Of a stretch of 64,000 nt of DNA, positions 11,432 through 20,752 are shown piece after piece. A model generated the notes under the pieces. That model searched no databases. It was not told the DNA's origin and was given only the letters and a program-made list of their open reading frames with translations. Location: the NCBI GenBank assembly GCA_003216575.1, contig QCIR01000007.1, forward strand, positions 1 through 64,000. The letters run 5' to 3'. The translations under genes and the position numbers were made by a program. The DNA comes from Prochlorococcus sp. AG-402-M23. GTDB lineage: Bacteria; Cyanobacteriota; Cyanobacteriia; PCC-6307; Cyanobiaceae. The stretch's first letter is position 1, and each line of letters opens with the position of its first letter.

Positions 11432-12574
11432 ATGCCTGAAATCCCTCACTCTAGAATTCGTAAACTAAGGACTTGGATCCCAGGGGAAAGACCATCAGAA
11501 TTGATTGGTGTAGATGAAAATAAAAATCAAATCACGTTAATTGACCTAGCAAGTAATGACTATCTAGACCTGGCAAGACATCCATCATTAATTGAGGCCG
11601 CAAGACAAATATTAGAAACTGATGGTGTTGGTTCTGGAGGATCAAGATTTATTACTGGTAGTAGAAATATTCATCAAAAACTTGAAACGAAGCTTGCTGA
11701 ATGGCTTGATCGTGAGATTGTCCTGCTTTACCCGAGTGGTTTCCAGGCTAACCTGGCTGCGGTTTTAGCACTAACTGATCGTCATACTCCTGTTATTTGT
11801 GATCGTCTGATACATCATTCTCTGCTTGTCGGAGTCAAAGCGAGTGGAGCAAAGCTCATTAGATTCAAGCACAACAATTTATCTGAACTAGAAACACTTT
11901 TAAAAAAATCTAGACAAAGCAATCCTAACAAGCAACCTTTAGTAATTACTGAAAGCCTTTTTAGCATGGAGGGGACAACAGCTCCCATCAAAGAAATTTC
12001 AAAACTATGCATTAAGTATGATTCAAAGTTATTGATAGACGAAGCTCATGCTTTTGGCGTCATGGGTCCAGAAGGAAGAGGTGAGTCATTTGGACTCAAA
12101 GAACCAATTTCAATGATCAGTGGGACTTTTGGTAAAGCATTTGGCAGTGGGGGAGCTTTTCTAGCAACTGACAAGATCACAGGAGAAAATCTAATACAAA
12201 ACTGTGGAGCATTTCGCTATACAACTGCATTAGCTCCTCCACTCTGTGCAAGTGCTTTAGCCGCGTTAAATCTAATTAAAAGTAATCCTAGCTGGGGTAG
12301 GGAACTGAAAGTGAAGTCAATAGACTTAAGGAACAGATTGTCTCAAATTGGGTGGCAACGACCTGTTGGAGGAGGTCCAATAATCTCCATCATTCTAGGT
12401 TCAGACGAATTAGCCATGGATTATCAAAAGGAACTTGAGGCACAAGGACTTCTAACTGTTGCGATCCGTCCACCAACGGTCCCTGAAGGTAAATCGAGAC
12501 TCAGGTTAGTAATCAGGCGAAATACGCCGGTTCAAGCCTTCGAAAGACTTATAGAAGTTCTTAAAAACAAATGA
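11432..12574 (+). CDS. bioF: 8-amino-7-oxononanoate synthase
   Basis: AOS family (NDYLDLARHPSLIEAARQ, GSGGSRFITGSRNIHQKLE, DEAHAFGVMGPEGRG, GTFGKAFGSGGAF) at the head of a bio cluster. Confidence 0.92.
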   Translation: MPEIPHSRIRKLRTWIPGERPSELIGVDENKNQITLIDLASNDYLDLARHPSLIEAARQILETDGVGSGGSRFITGSRNIHQKLETKLAEWLDREIVLLYPSGFQANLAAVLALTDRHTPVICDRLIHHSLLVGVKASGAKLIRFKHNNLSELETLLKKSRQSNPNKQPLVITESLFSMEGTTAPIKEISKLCIKYDSKLLIDEAHAFGVMGPEGRGESFGLKEPISMISGTFGKAFGSGGAFLATDKITGENLIQNCGAFRYTTALAPPLCASALAALNLIKSNPSWGRELKVKSIDLRNRLSQIGWQRPVGGGPIISIILGSDELAMDYQKELEAQGLLTVAIRPPTVPEGKSRLRLVIRRNTPVQAFERLIEVLKNK

Positions 12575-13308
12575 AAGAAATAATTGCTATGCATGGCTGG
12601 GCTGGTGATAGTCGTCAATGGGCAAATTGGGAAAAGATATTTAAAAATTGCGATTGGGAATGGCAAACTTTTGAACGCGGATATAAAGATATCACTCCTA
12701 ACTTACCCAAATGGAATCACAACTCAAATCAAGTCGCGCTTAAAAGAGTTGCCATATGTCACTCTCTTGGTTCACATTTGATAGACAAAGAAGTTTTGCA
12801 CTCAGCCACTCATGTAGTATTAATCAATAGCTTTAGTCGTTTTATTCCGAGTAACAAAGAGAATCGCCCTATAAAACTGGCCCTGAATAGGATGATGAAT
12901 AGGATTAATACGCCTAATGAAGCAGAAATGTTAAGAAAATTTCATATAAAAGCATATAAACCAAATCACATAGATGTTAAGCCATCCGAATCAAATCCCC
13001 TTCACGTATCAGATTCAGGAAGGTTGAGACTAAAAAATGATTTAAAACTTCTTATGAATTCTAATTCTCTACCAACTGGCTTAAACGATTCTGCCAAAGT
13101 ACTTATTGTTAACAGCGAACAAGACTATATTTTAGCTAATCAAACAAAAGAAAAGCTAGTTGAAGATTTAATAAACCACTTAGAGGCCATACCTAAAATA
13201 ATCAACCTCCAAGACGAGGGGCATTCCATCACAAAAATTAAAACTATCAAAAAAGTCAAACACTGGCTAGAATTTGATCATGCAAAAAACATGGTCCAGC
13301 CAAGTTAA
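12571..13308 (+). CDS. bioK: Alpha/beta hydrolase, probable pimeloyl-ACP methyl ester esterase (BioK-like)
   Basis: MHGWAGDSRQWANW, CHSLGSH nucleophile elbow, C-terminal DEGHS; overlaps bioF (ATGA) and lies directly before bioC. Confidence 0.7.
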   Translation: MKEIIAMHGWAGDSRQWANWEKIFKNCDWEWQTFERGYKDITPNLPKWNHNSNQVALKRVAICHSLGSHLIDKEVLHSATHVVLINSFSRFIPSNKENRPIKLALNRMMNRINTPNEAEMLRKFHIKAYKPNHIDVKPSESNPLHVSDSGRLRLKNDLKLLMNSNSLPTGLNDSAKVLIVNSEQDYILANQTKEKLVEDLINHLEAIPKIINLQDEGHSITKIKTIKKVKHWLEFDHAKNMVQPS

Positions 13309-14035
13309 TAAAAACTTTGACGAAGCTGCATTAAGTTATAACGAATCAGCCTCAATTCAAAAAAGTACTGCTTTAAAACTTGCAAAAATATGTTCTCATC
13401 ATTCAATTAAACATGGACTATGGGTCGACCTTGGTTCTGGCACTGGACTACTTGCTAAATCATTAGAAGATCTACATCCAAACCAATATGTAGTGAGATT
13501 GGATAATTCTAAAAAGATGATTGATCAACATTCAGAAAAGAGTTTTAAACAACTTTGGGATTTAAATAACGGGTTACCTAAATGGTCTGAAAAACCAAAT
13601 TTATTAGCTTCAAGTTTTGTTTTACATTGGCTTGATAATCCACAAAAGGAACTTAAGGAATGGTTGAATTCTATAAGCTTAGATGGATGGATTGCTTTAG
13701 CAATCCCAATCAAGGGAAGTTTTCCAGAATGGTATGAAGCTGCAGAAAAGGCAAATTTAACATGTACAGCTCTTGATTTACCTTCATACGACTCACTAAT
13801 AAGAGTCGTTCCGAAACAAAGTATTTTATATAATAAAATTGAAGTTATTAAACAAACAGCGAAGAAGGCGACTTCTTTATTAAAACCGATGATCAAGGTC
13901 GGAGCACAAAGTAGCCAGAAGGAAAAATTAAGTGTTTCAGATTGGCGACAGCTATTGTCTTTTTGGCCAATTGCAAACAAGGATAAACAAGTAAGCCTTA
14001 GTTGGTCAATTCAGTTTTTATTAATAAAGCGATGA
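13274..14035 (+). CDS. bioC: Malonyl-ACP O-methyltransferase BioC
   Basis: SAM methyltransferase (WVDLGSGTGLLAKSLE) in the bio operon; overlaps bioK end and bioD start. Confidence 0.85.
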   Translation: MIMQKTWSSQVNKNFDEAALSYNESASIQKSTALKLAKICSHHSIKHGLWVDLGSGTGLLAKSLEDLHPNQYVVRLDNSKKMIDQHSEKSFKQLWDLNNGLPKWSEKPNLLASSFVLHWLDNPQKELKEWLNSISLDGWIALAIPIKGSFPEWYEAAEKANLTCTALDLPSYDSLIRVVPKQSILYNKIEVIKQTAKKATSLLKPMIKVGAQSSQKEKLSVSDWRQLLSFWPIANKDKQVSLSWSIQFLLIKR

Positions 14036-14682
14036 GTACTTTCTCAAAAAGAATTATTATTTGTGGTACAGATACAGATGTAGGGAAAACGATAGTTAGT
14101 AGTTTTTTCGTCCAAGGTTTGAAAGGAATCTACTGGAAACCCATTCAAAGTGGAACAGAGGAATGTACAGATACCAAAACTGTTTGCAATCTCTTAAATC
14201 TTGAACCTAACCGCTATCTTCCTGAAAGATATAAATTCAAGGCTCCTGTCTCTCCACATTGGGCTGCCGAACAAGAGTCTGATTTTATTGAACCAACCAA
14301 TTTAAAATTACCTGACTTAGATGAATTAATAATCATCGAGACTGCAGGTGGTTTAATGGTTCCTTTAAATCGAGATTGGCTACAAATAGACCAATTAAAG
14401 GTTTGGGGATCTCCAATAATTCTTGTAGCCAGGACCGGTCTTGGCACTCTCAATCACACCTTATTAAGTCTAGAAGCCTTGAAACATAGAAATTTAGATG
14501 TATTAGGAATAGTATTAAATGGCCCTCCACACAAAGACAATCCAAAGACTCTAGAGCAATTTGGAGATACTAAAATTCTTGCAAGGCTTCCTATCTTTGA
14601 CAAAGTCAACGCAAAAGTACTTTCACAAGAATGGAATAAACAACAATTAAATCAAAAGCTTAAAAAATACATTCGAAATTAA
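14032..14682 (+). CDS. bioD: Dethiobiotin synthetase
   Basis: GTDTDVGKTIVSSFFVQGL, ETAGGLMVPL; ATG at 14032 overlaps bioC TGA (ATGA). Confidence 0.93.
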   Translation: MSTFSKRIIICGTDTDVGKTIVSSFFVQGLKGIYWKPIQSGTEECTDTKTVCNLLNLEPNRYLPERYKFKAPVSPHWAAEQESDFIEPTNLKLPDLDELIIIETAGGLMVPLNRDWLQIDQLKVWGSPIILVARTGLGTLNHTLLSLEALKHRNLDVLGIVLNGPPHKDNPKTLEQFGDTKILARLPIFDKVNAKVLSQEWNKQQLNQKLKKYIRN

Positions 14683-14733
14683 AATTTTATTTTTTTCTTA
14701 ATCAAAAGATTATTTTGACTTCAATCAAGTTAA

Positions 14734-16059
14734 ATGAAAGAAGAGGAAAAACTAAATTTGATGAATGAGAAAGAAACTTCAAATCAAACTATTCAGAATC
14801 CTCATATATGGCCACCATTCACACAACTTACATCCTCTAAGCCTCAATTATTAATTGAAAAAGCCAAAGGAGCCCTTTTACTTCCTAAAGACAGAGATCC
14901 AATAATCGATGGAATAAGTAGCTGGTGGGTCACTCTTCATGGTCATGCAAATGAATATATTGCTAAGGCTATCGCAACTCAAGCAGAGCAATTAGAACAA
15001 ATTATCTTTGCAGATTTTACTCATCCTCAAGCTGAGCTATTAGCTAATCGACTTAGTAAATTAACAGGTCTACACAAGTTATTCTTTTCAGACAATGGCT
15101 CTACAGCAGTAGAAGTAGCTTTAAAAATGGCTCGTCAATGGTGGAAAAACAAAGGTGACAATAGATCTCAAATCATCGCATTCGATGGTGCTTACCATGG
15201 AGATACATTTGGGGCAATGGCAGTAGGCGAACGCAATATATTTAGCGAGCCTTTTGAGCAAATGCTATTTCCTGTAAGTAGAGTCTCTTGGCCTGAGACA
15301 TGGTGGGGAGATGAAGATTTTGAGAAACGAGAAAATGAGGCTTTAGAAACTCTTGATCGCCTCTTAAAGACACCAACTATTGCAGTAATTCTTGAGCCAT
15401 TAGTGCAAGGAGCTGGAGGGATGCGAATGGTCCGTCCAGAATTTTTAATAGAAGTCGAAAAAAAAATTCGCCAGGCTAATTCTTTATTGATTACAGATGA
15501 AGTATTAACTGGCTTTGGAAGGTGTGGAAAATTATTTGCTTTCCAAAGAGCTGGATTAAAGCCAGACCTGATATCACTCTCGAAAGGATTAACCGGTGGA
15601 TTCCTTCCAATGGGAGTTACCATGTCCAGCAAAAAAATTTCAGAAGGCTTTCTTGGGGAAGATCCCAAGCAAACATTCTGGCACGGTCATAGTTTTACAG
15701 CTAACCCCTTAGGCTGCGCAGCTGCTAATGCCAGCTTAGATCTTTTAGAAAAATTCCCTCATAAATATTTAAATTTCGAGTCGCGTCATCTACCTCATCT
15801 ACAAAAAATAGTTAAAGATCCAAGAATTGAATGTCCAAGAATTACAGGAACAATTGCTGCTTTTAATATTAAAGTTCAAGGTAAAAAAGGGTATTTAAAT
15901 TCAGTTGGGAAAATTTTGAAGGCAACTGCATTAAAGGTTGGTGTTTTTATTAGGCCATTAGGAGATGTAGTATATCTAATGCCACCACTATGTATCACAG
16001 ATGAAGAATTAGAGAAGTGCTATTTAGGAATCCAAGAAGGCTTAAATTCTCTGTACTAG
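14734..16059 (+). CDS. bioA: Adenosylmethionine-8-amino-7-oxononanoate aminotransferase
   Basis: WPPFTQL, DGISSWWVTLHGH, DNGSTAVEVALKMA, DEVLTGFGRCGKLFA. Confidence 0.95.
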   Translation: MKEEEKLNLMNEKETSNQTIQNPHIWPPFTQLTSSKPQLLIEKAKGALLLPKDRDPIIDGISSWWVTLHGHANEYIAKAIATQAEQLEQIIFADFTHPQAELLANRLSKLTGLHKLFFSDNGSTAVEVALKMARQWWKNKGDNRSQIIAFDGAYHGDTFGAMAVGERNIFSEPFEQMLFPVSRVSWPETWWGDEDFEKRENEALETLDRLLKTPTIAVILEPLVQGAGGMRMVRPEFLIEVEKKIRQANSLLITDEVLTGFGRCGKLFAFQRAGLKPDLISLSKGLTGGFLPMGVTMSSKKISEGFLGEDPKQTFWHGHSFTANPLGCAAANASLDLLEKFPHKYLNFESRHLPHLQKIVKDPRIECPRITGTIAAFNIKVQGKKGYLNSVGKILKATALKVGVFIRPLGDVVYLMPPLCITDEELEKCYLGIQEGLNSLY

Positions 16060-16118
16060 CATTTTTTCTTATAAAGATTCTAAGCACTTAGCTATCTAAT
16101 TATTCCTAAAAATTCATA

Positions 16119-16559
16119 TTAAATTAACCAACTTGGAGTAAAATCTATTTTTCCACCTCTTAAAAAAGCAACAAACACTCCTAAAGCCAAGCTCAAGAAA
16201 ATAGAAATAATTAAAAGAAGAAGTGAAAACAATTCTCCACCTGAGAATGGTCGCCTTACCCCTATAGATTTAGAAAATTGTACAGGTTTTATATTTGTTA
16301 AATAAAGTTCTTTTTTCTGACTTATAAGATTATTTTCTTTCTCTATTAGCAAGTCATAGTTGGCCCTTAGGACAGGATCACTTAATAGATCATAAGCCTC
16401 ACAAACATTTTGAAATTGCCTTGTCGCTTCTTCTCTTGGCAAAGATGTCGTATCCGGATGAAGTCGCTTACTTAATTGACGGAAAGCTTTTCTGAGCTCT
16501 GCGTTATTAGCAGAGGGAGAAACTCCAAGCAGTTCGTAACAATTAGAGGAAGGAGTCAA
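16119..16559 (-). CDS. DnaJ-domain protein with C-terminal TM segment
   Basis: J-domain YELLGVSPSANNAELRKAFRQLSKRLHPDT plus hydrophobic C-terminus. Confidence 0.88.
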   Translation of the reverse strand: MTPSSNCYELLGVSPSANNAELRKAFRQLSKRLHPDTTSLPREEATRQFQNVCEAYDLLSDPVLRANYDLLIEKENNLISQKKELYLTNIKPVQFSKSIGVRRPFSGGELFSLLLLIISIFLSLALGVFVAFLRGGKIDFTPSWLI

Positions 16560-16637
16560 CTAAAGAAAATATGATCTAATAATAAATAGATTTTATCTAA
16601 ATATATCAGAACTGACTATTTCAAAAAACAATTAAAA

Positions 16638-17384
16638 ATGTCTACTAATAAAAACGACAAAGAATTAAATCATCTCACTATATGGAATGAGCTTGAATGG
16701 GTGCCCAGTGAAAAACAATTAGCTCAATTCGTCCATTTGCAAGAGTTGCTTAAAGAATGGAATAAGAAGAGCAACCTGACTCGTTTAGTCGATGGAGATG
16801 ATTTCTGGACTTCACAAGTATGTGATAGTTTGTTGCCACTGCATGAAGAACTTCAATGCCCAGAACTTTCTCATAAATATATTGATATTGGTTCTGGCTG
16901 TGGATTTCCTGGCATTGCCATAGCTATAGCAATGCCAAATTCAAATATTACTCTTTTAGATTCTTCAAATAAAAAAACGGCTTTTCTAAAAGAAGTATCT
17001 AAAGAAATTGGATTGAATTCTCGTATAACAGTCGTAACTGAACGAGCTGAGACAGCAGGAAAGGATCCAATCCTTAGAAGTAATTTCGACTATGCCATTG
17101 CAAGAGCAGTTGCTTCTGCAACTGTTGTAGCAGAATATCTCGTGCCTTTTTTAAATTCGACAGGTCAAGCACTCATATACAAAGGTGGATGGAGTGAAAC
17201 AGATCAAAAAATACTTAAGAAAGCTTTAATTGAACTGAATGCAAAGATCAAACGAACACATACATTCGCACTCCCTAACAATCGCGGTATAAGGAATATT
17301 ATTAGGATTAGTTCTATTAATAAATGTCCGAATCAATATCCAAGATCAATTGGTAAACCTAAAAAACAGCCTTTAGGTTTCTAA
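16638..17384 (+). CDS. rsmG: 16S rRNA (guanine-N7)-methyltransferase
   Basis: WNKKSNLTRLVD; YIDIGSGCGFPGIAIAIAMP. Confidence 0.94.
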   Translation: MSTNKNDKELNHLTIWNELEWVPSEKQLAQFVHLQELLKEWNKKSNLTRLVDGDDFWTSQVCDSLLPLHEELQCPELSHKYIDIGSGCGFPGIAIAIAMPNSNITLLDSSNKKTAFLKEVSKEIGLNSRITVVTERAETAGKDPILRSNFDYAIARAVASATVVAEYLVPFLNSTGQALIYKGGWSETDQKILKKALIELNAKIKRTHTFALPNNRGIRNIIRISSINKCPNQYPRSIGKPKKQPLGF

Positions 17385-18607
17385 ATTCCCCATAATCGAT
17401 CTCTTCTTTCTCCCCCCAATTGATCTTTCAATTTTCTAAGTACAAAAAGTATTTCAGAGCTCCACGGACTATTAATCAAAACTTCTTTCAAATCATCCTC
17501 GCTCACTTCACAATCCAAGCAATCTGCGTTTGAGCCTGGGAACCAATGCCCTCCTCTCCCTAAAAGAGCATAACGATCTTTAGCGAAGCTCTCCATATCC
17601 CAAGCCTCTAATAAATTATTTAACCATAACAAAATAGGTATATTTATTTCTCCTGGTGTTTGGTCCCAAGTCGGTAACCCAATTTTCCAAGTAGTCAACC
17701 ATAATTCTCCAAGCGACTTATATGAAGCATTAACTAGTCGTTTATCTATAGTATTAATTAACCCATGCATGATATCCATTTTAGAAATTGCACTTAAATG
17801 GATATCAAGATCTGCAGGCTTTGATGCTCCAACACTCAATGTATGAATTCTTTTATCCCTCAAGCAAAACAGATCATTAAATTCTATTGGATGCAAAGGA
17901 CTACATAACTCTAAAAGTTTCAATGATGGCGTATGTAAATGACCTCCCTTATCAGTAGGACTGATAATGAAAACCCCCATATCATTTGCATTTGCGGCTT
18001 CTAAAGCTCTTTCGTTTTCCTGACGAATAAAATACCAATGCAAATTAACATAATCAAAAAGCCCTGTTTCTATTGTTTTAATTATAAGGTCAACATTTGC
18101 ATGAGTTGAGAAGCCAATATGATCAATAAGACCATCTTTTCTCCAACGACGAACAATCTCTAAACATCCATTAGGTCGAATAGTCATATCTAAGTGCTCT
18201 GGAAGATTGATACCATGAATGGCTAACAAATCAATTTTTTGGGCACCTAATCGACTCATACTCAACTCAAGTTCTTGCTCAAATATCGAAGGATCATTAT
18301 TTGGTGGGATTTTCGTTTGCAAAATTCTTTTTGGGTCATCGATTTGACCGAAGGCCCAGCCTATCTGGCGTTCTGATGTTCCATAATGACGAGCAGTTTC
18401 TATATGATGCATACCTTTTTGAGCAGCATGCTTAATAGTTTTTCGCAAGATGTCTTGTTGTTGATTATTAATCTCTTTAGGATCTAAATCCTTCCAGCTT
18501 TGTTGAAAGCGCATCCCTCCAAGAGATAAGACTGGCATCTGAATCTCTGTTCGACCAAATCTTCTGGTGGGTATTGAATTATTTTTGATATCTTTATTTC
18601 TTGTCAC
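17381..18607 (-). CDS. Aldo/keto reductase-family oxidoreductase
   Basis: RRFGRTEIQMPVLSLGGMRFQQSW; IETARHYGTSERQIGWA. Confidence 0.88.
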   Translation of the reverse strand: MTRNKDIKNNSIPTRRFGRTEIQMPVLSLGGMRFQQSWKDLDPKEINNQQQDILRKTIKHAAQKGMHHIETARHYGTSERQIGWAFGQIDDPKRILQTKIPPNNDPSIFEQELELSMSRLGAQKIDLLAIHGINLPEHLDMTIRPNGCLEIVRRWRKDGLIDHIGFSTHANVDLIIKTIETGLFDYVNLHWYFIRQENERALEAANANDMGVFIISPTDKGGHLHTPSLKLLELCSPLHPIEFNDLFCLRDKRIHTLSVGASKPADLDIHLSAISKMDIMHGLINTIDKRLVNASYKSLGELWLTTWKIGLPTWDQTPGEINIPILLWLNNLLEAWDMESFAKDRYALLGRGGHWFPGSNADCLDCEVSEDDLKEVLINSPWSSEILFVLRKLKDQLGGERRDRLWGI

Positions 18608-18623
18608 TTATATTATTTAAAAA

Positions 18624-19043
18624 TCAAGTAACAGGTGGCAACCCTAAATTGCGAAATTGATGATTTTCCAATATTTTTTTTAATTTAATTAATTCTTCAA
18701 AAGAAACCCATTCAATACAATCAACAGGACAGGTATCTATAGCTTCTTGAATTAGTTCCTCACTATCTCCATCTTGTCTAAACGCTCTTGCTCTACCTTG
18801 TTCAGGCTCCATTGCAAAAGTGTTGGTAGCGACTGAGCTGCAATATGTACAGCCTATACATTTCCTCTCATCAACCCATACAGCTTTTTCTCTTAATTTT
18901 CCTCCTAATACTGGATCTCTACCATTGAGCTTGAATTCTTCAGTACTAACGGCTTGAAAAGCAGCATTTGGATCATGAATATCATTTGATGGCTGATATT
19001 CATGAGACCTAGTTTCAAAGGCTGCGCTAGGGTCAAAAGTCAA
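18624..19043 (-). CDS. 4Fe-4S ferredoxin
   Basis: CIGCTYCSSVATNTF ... DTCPVDCIEWV motif. Confidence 0.9.
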   Translation of the reverse strand: MTFDPSAAFETRSHEYQPSNDIHDPNAAFQAVSTEEFKLNGRDPVLGGKLREKAVWVDERKCIGCTYCSSVATNTFAMEPEQGRARAFRQDGDSEELIQEAIDTCPVDCIEWVSFEELIKLKKILENHQFRNLGLPPVT

Positions 19044-19058
19044 TTTTAATTAGTAAAT

Positions 19059-19451
19059 TTAGGAGTCCCAACGAGTAACTACTAATTCTATTGATCCATC
19101 TAAATTGTTTTTTTGCTCTGAGACTTGAAATCCTTCTTGAGCAGTTGAATCAAGAACGGTATTTAAAGCATAACGTTGAGTAACCTGAGCCAAAAATCTT
19201 TCAACTGGTATTGTTTGTTTCCAGAGGTCCAGATCAGTTACGAGTTCATATGATTTTTGCCCTTCATTCCAACGGAACCCTATATCTGAGCCTTTACTCA
19301 TTTCAACAGTCATTTCAGCTTTAACTGTTTGGCCTCTATAACCTCTAACTAAATTTTTACCTTCATTAGGTAAATAGCCAAGATCTAATAGAGCCTGTTT
19401 TAAGAACTCTTTCTTACGAAGTTGGGTTTTTACTGTGCTGAAATGTGACAT
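19059..19451 (-). CDS. ycf35: DUF1257/Ycf35-like protein
   Basis: MSHFSTVKTQLRKKEFLKQAL start typical of Ycf35; between ferredoxin and DUF2997-like genes. Confidence 0.82.
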   Translation of the reverse strand: MSHFSTVKTQLRKKEFLKQALLDLGYLPNEGKNLVRGYRGQTVKAEMTVEMSKGSDIGFRWNEGQKSYELVTDLDLWKQTIPVERFLAQVTQRYALNTVLDSTAQEGFQVSEQKNNLDGSIELVVTRWDS

Positions 19452-19678
19452 CAGTGAATTTCTGCAGGAATAATCTGTTTTTGAACCTTTTCACGAAGAA
19501 AGGTATCAGAGGTTGGTTCTCTATGCTCAACGGTGCCTAAGGCATCTTCAAGCTTCTCAGTTAAATCAATACATGCTTCACCAACAAGACCCTCGACGGT
19601 TTCTTCAACGCGTCCATCTTGTCGAATTTTAAAGCGCAATGTGCGTTGTGGCATGTAATAAGGGCCTAAGTCACGCAT
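19451..19678 (-). CDS. DUF2997-like small protein
   Basis: RTLRFKIRQDGRVEETVEGLVGEACIDLTEKLE; adjacent to ycf35. Confidence 0.75.
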   Translation of the reverse strand: MRDLGPYYMPQRTLRFKIRQDGRVEETVEGLVGEACIDLTEKLEDALGTVEHREPTSDTFLREKVQKQIIPAEIH

Positions 19679-19742
19679 GATATAGAAAAAAAGTATAAAT
19701 TCGCGAATTATTAATTACAACGAAGTGTTTTTGTACCAAAAA

Positions 19743-20552
19743 TTAAACCAATTGACCATCATCAATTAATGATTTTAATTTTTTTTCTACCTCTGGATTA
19801 TCCAATTGCTCCAAAGCTATCCTTGCTTCATACCTGACAGAAGGCTCCCTATCATTCAATAAAACAAAAATAAAAGTTTCTTCTATTTGAATTTGAATTT
19901 CCTCACTCAAAAGGCTGTAAAGACGACCCAGAGACCAAATGCAGTTACTTCTAACGATTGGTTCACCATCAACTTGCAAACTTTCAAGTAATTGATTTGC
20001 TGCTGGTAAAGAACTTTCAAAGGAATGAAGTCCAACTTCTGCTAAAGAACTTGATGCCCACAATCGAACAGCAGCAACATCTTGTTTTAATGCATTAATA
20101 AGAGGTTCTAATACAGGGGCATCAGGGTAATTCCCGAGACTCCATGCTGTAGCTTTTCGCACATAAGCATTACTGTCAAACCTCAACAAATGCAATAGAA
20201 GGTCGATAGCCTGTGGGCAAGGATTTCGCCCTAAAGCATAAACTGCGCTCATCCTGATAACAGGAGAAGGCTCATCAAGCAAAGGTACTAAGAATTGAAG
20301 CGCCCTAGGATCCCTATGTTCACAAAAGACCCTTAGACCTTGAAGTCTTTCTTCGTTGCCAGATTGAAGCCATTTCAATGCAAGATCACATTCTTTTGAT
20401 GAATTAACTAAATCTTCATTAGTTTTATCTAATTCAAGCTCATCTAAAGGATCTCCTGCCAATTGAGCAGCTAACTCTATAGCTAATAGATCAGGGTCTA
20501 TGGCCAAATTAGCCAGACCTTCTTGACTCAATTTTTGATTTGCATCATTCAT
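19743..20552 (-). CDS. HEAT-repeat (PBS-lyase-like) protein
   Basis: Repeated SAVYALGRNPCPQAIDLLLHLL / RKATAWSLGNYPDAPVLEPLINAL units. Confidence 0.85.
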   Translation of the reverse strand: MNDANQKLSQEGLANLAIDPDLLAIELAAQLAGDPLDELELDKTNEDLVNSSKECDLALKWLQSGNEERLQGLRVFCEHRDPRALQFLVPLLDEPSPVIRMSAVYALGRNPCPQAIDLLLHLLRFDSNAYVRKATAWSLGNYPDAPVLEPLINALKQDVAAVRLWASSSLAEVGLHSFESSLPAANQLLESLQVDGEPIVRSNCIWSLGRLYSLLSEEIQIQIEETFIFVLLNDREPSVRYEARIALEQLDNPEVEKKLKSLIDDGQLV

Positions 20553-20576
20553 AGCTCTGACGGAAGAAGAGCAAAC

Positions 20577-20702
20577 TTAATTAATTGGTGCTGGTGCAAG
20601 CATATCCCCAGGAAGCCATATGCGAGCGCTGACGGCAAATAAAGCAACAGCAAAAAGCGCAACTATTAGAATAGGAAAAAGAGTTGTACGTAAAAAACTC
20701 AA
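20577..20702 (-). CDS. Small (~41 aa) single-pass membrane protein, probable TTG start
   Basis: Manual translation: (M)SFLRTTLFPILIVALFAVALFAVSARIWLPGDMLAPAPIN*; absent from the supplied track. Confidence 0.6.
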   Translation of the reverse strand: MSFLRTTLFPILIVALFAVALFAVSARIWLPGDMLAPAPIN

Positions 20703-20752
20703 GGTTGCAAACTAATTAGTACTATATTCTGCTCTAAATTTTGTCCATTTGG

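Noticed and set aside
13525-13980. 151-aa minus-strand ORF
   Set aside because: Fully antisense to bioC, with no recognisable protein features.
15192-15668. 158-aa minus-strand ORF
   Set aside because: Antisense to bioA; composition is that of a shadow frame.
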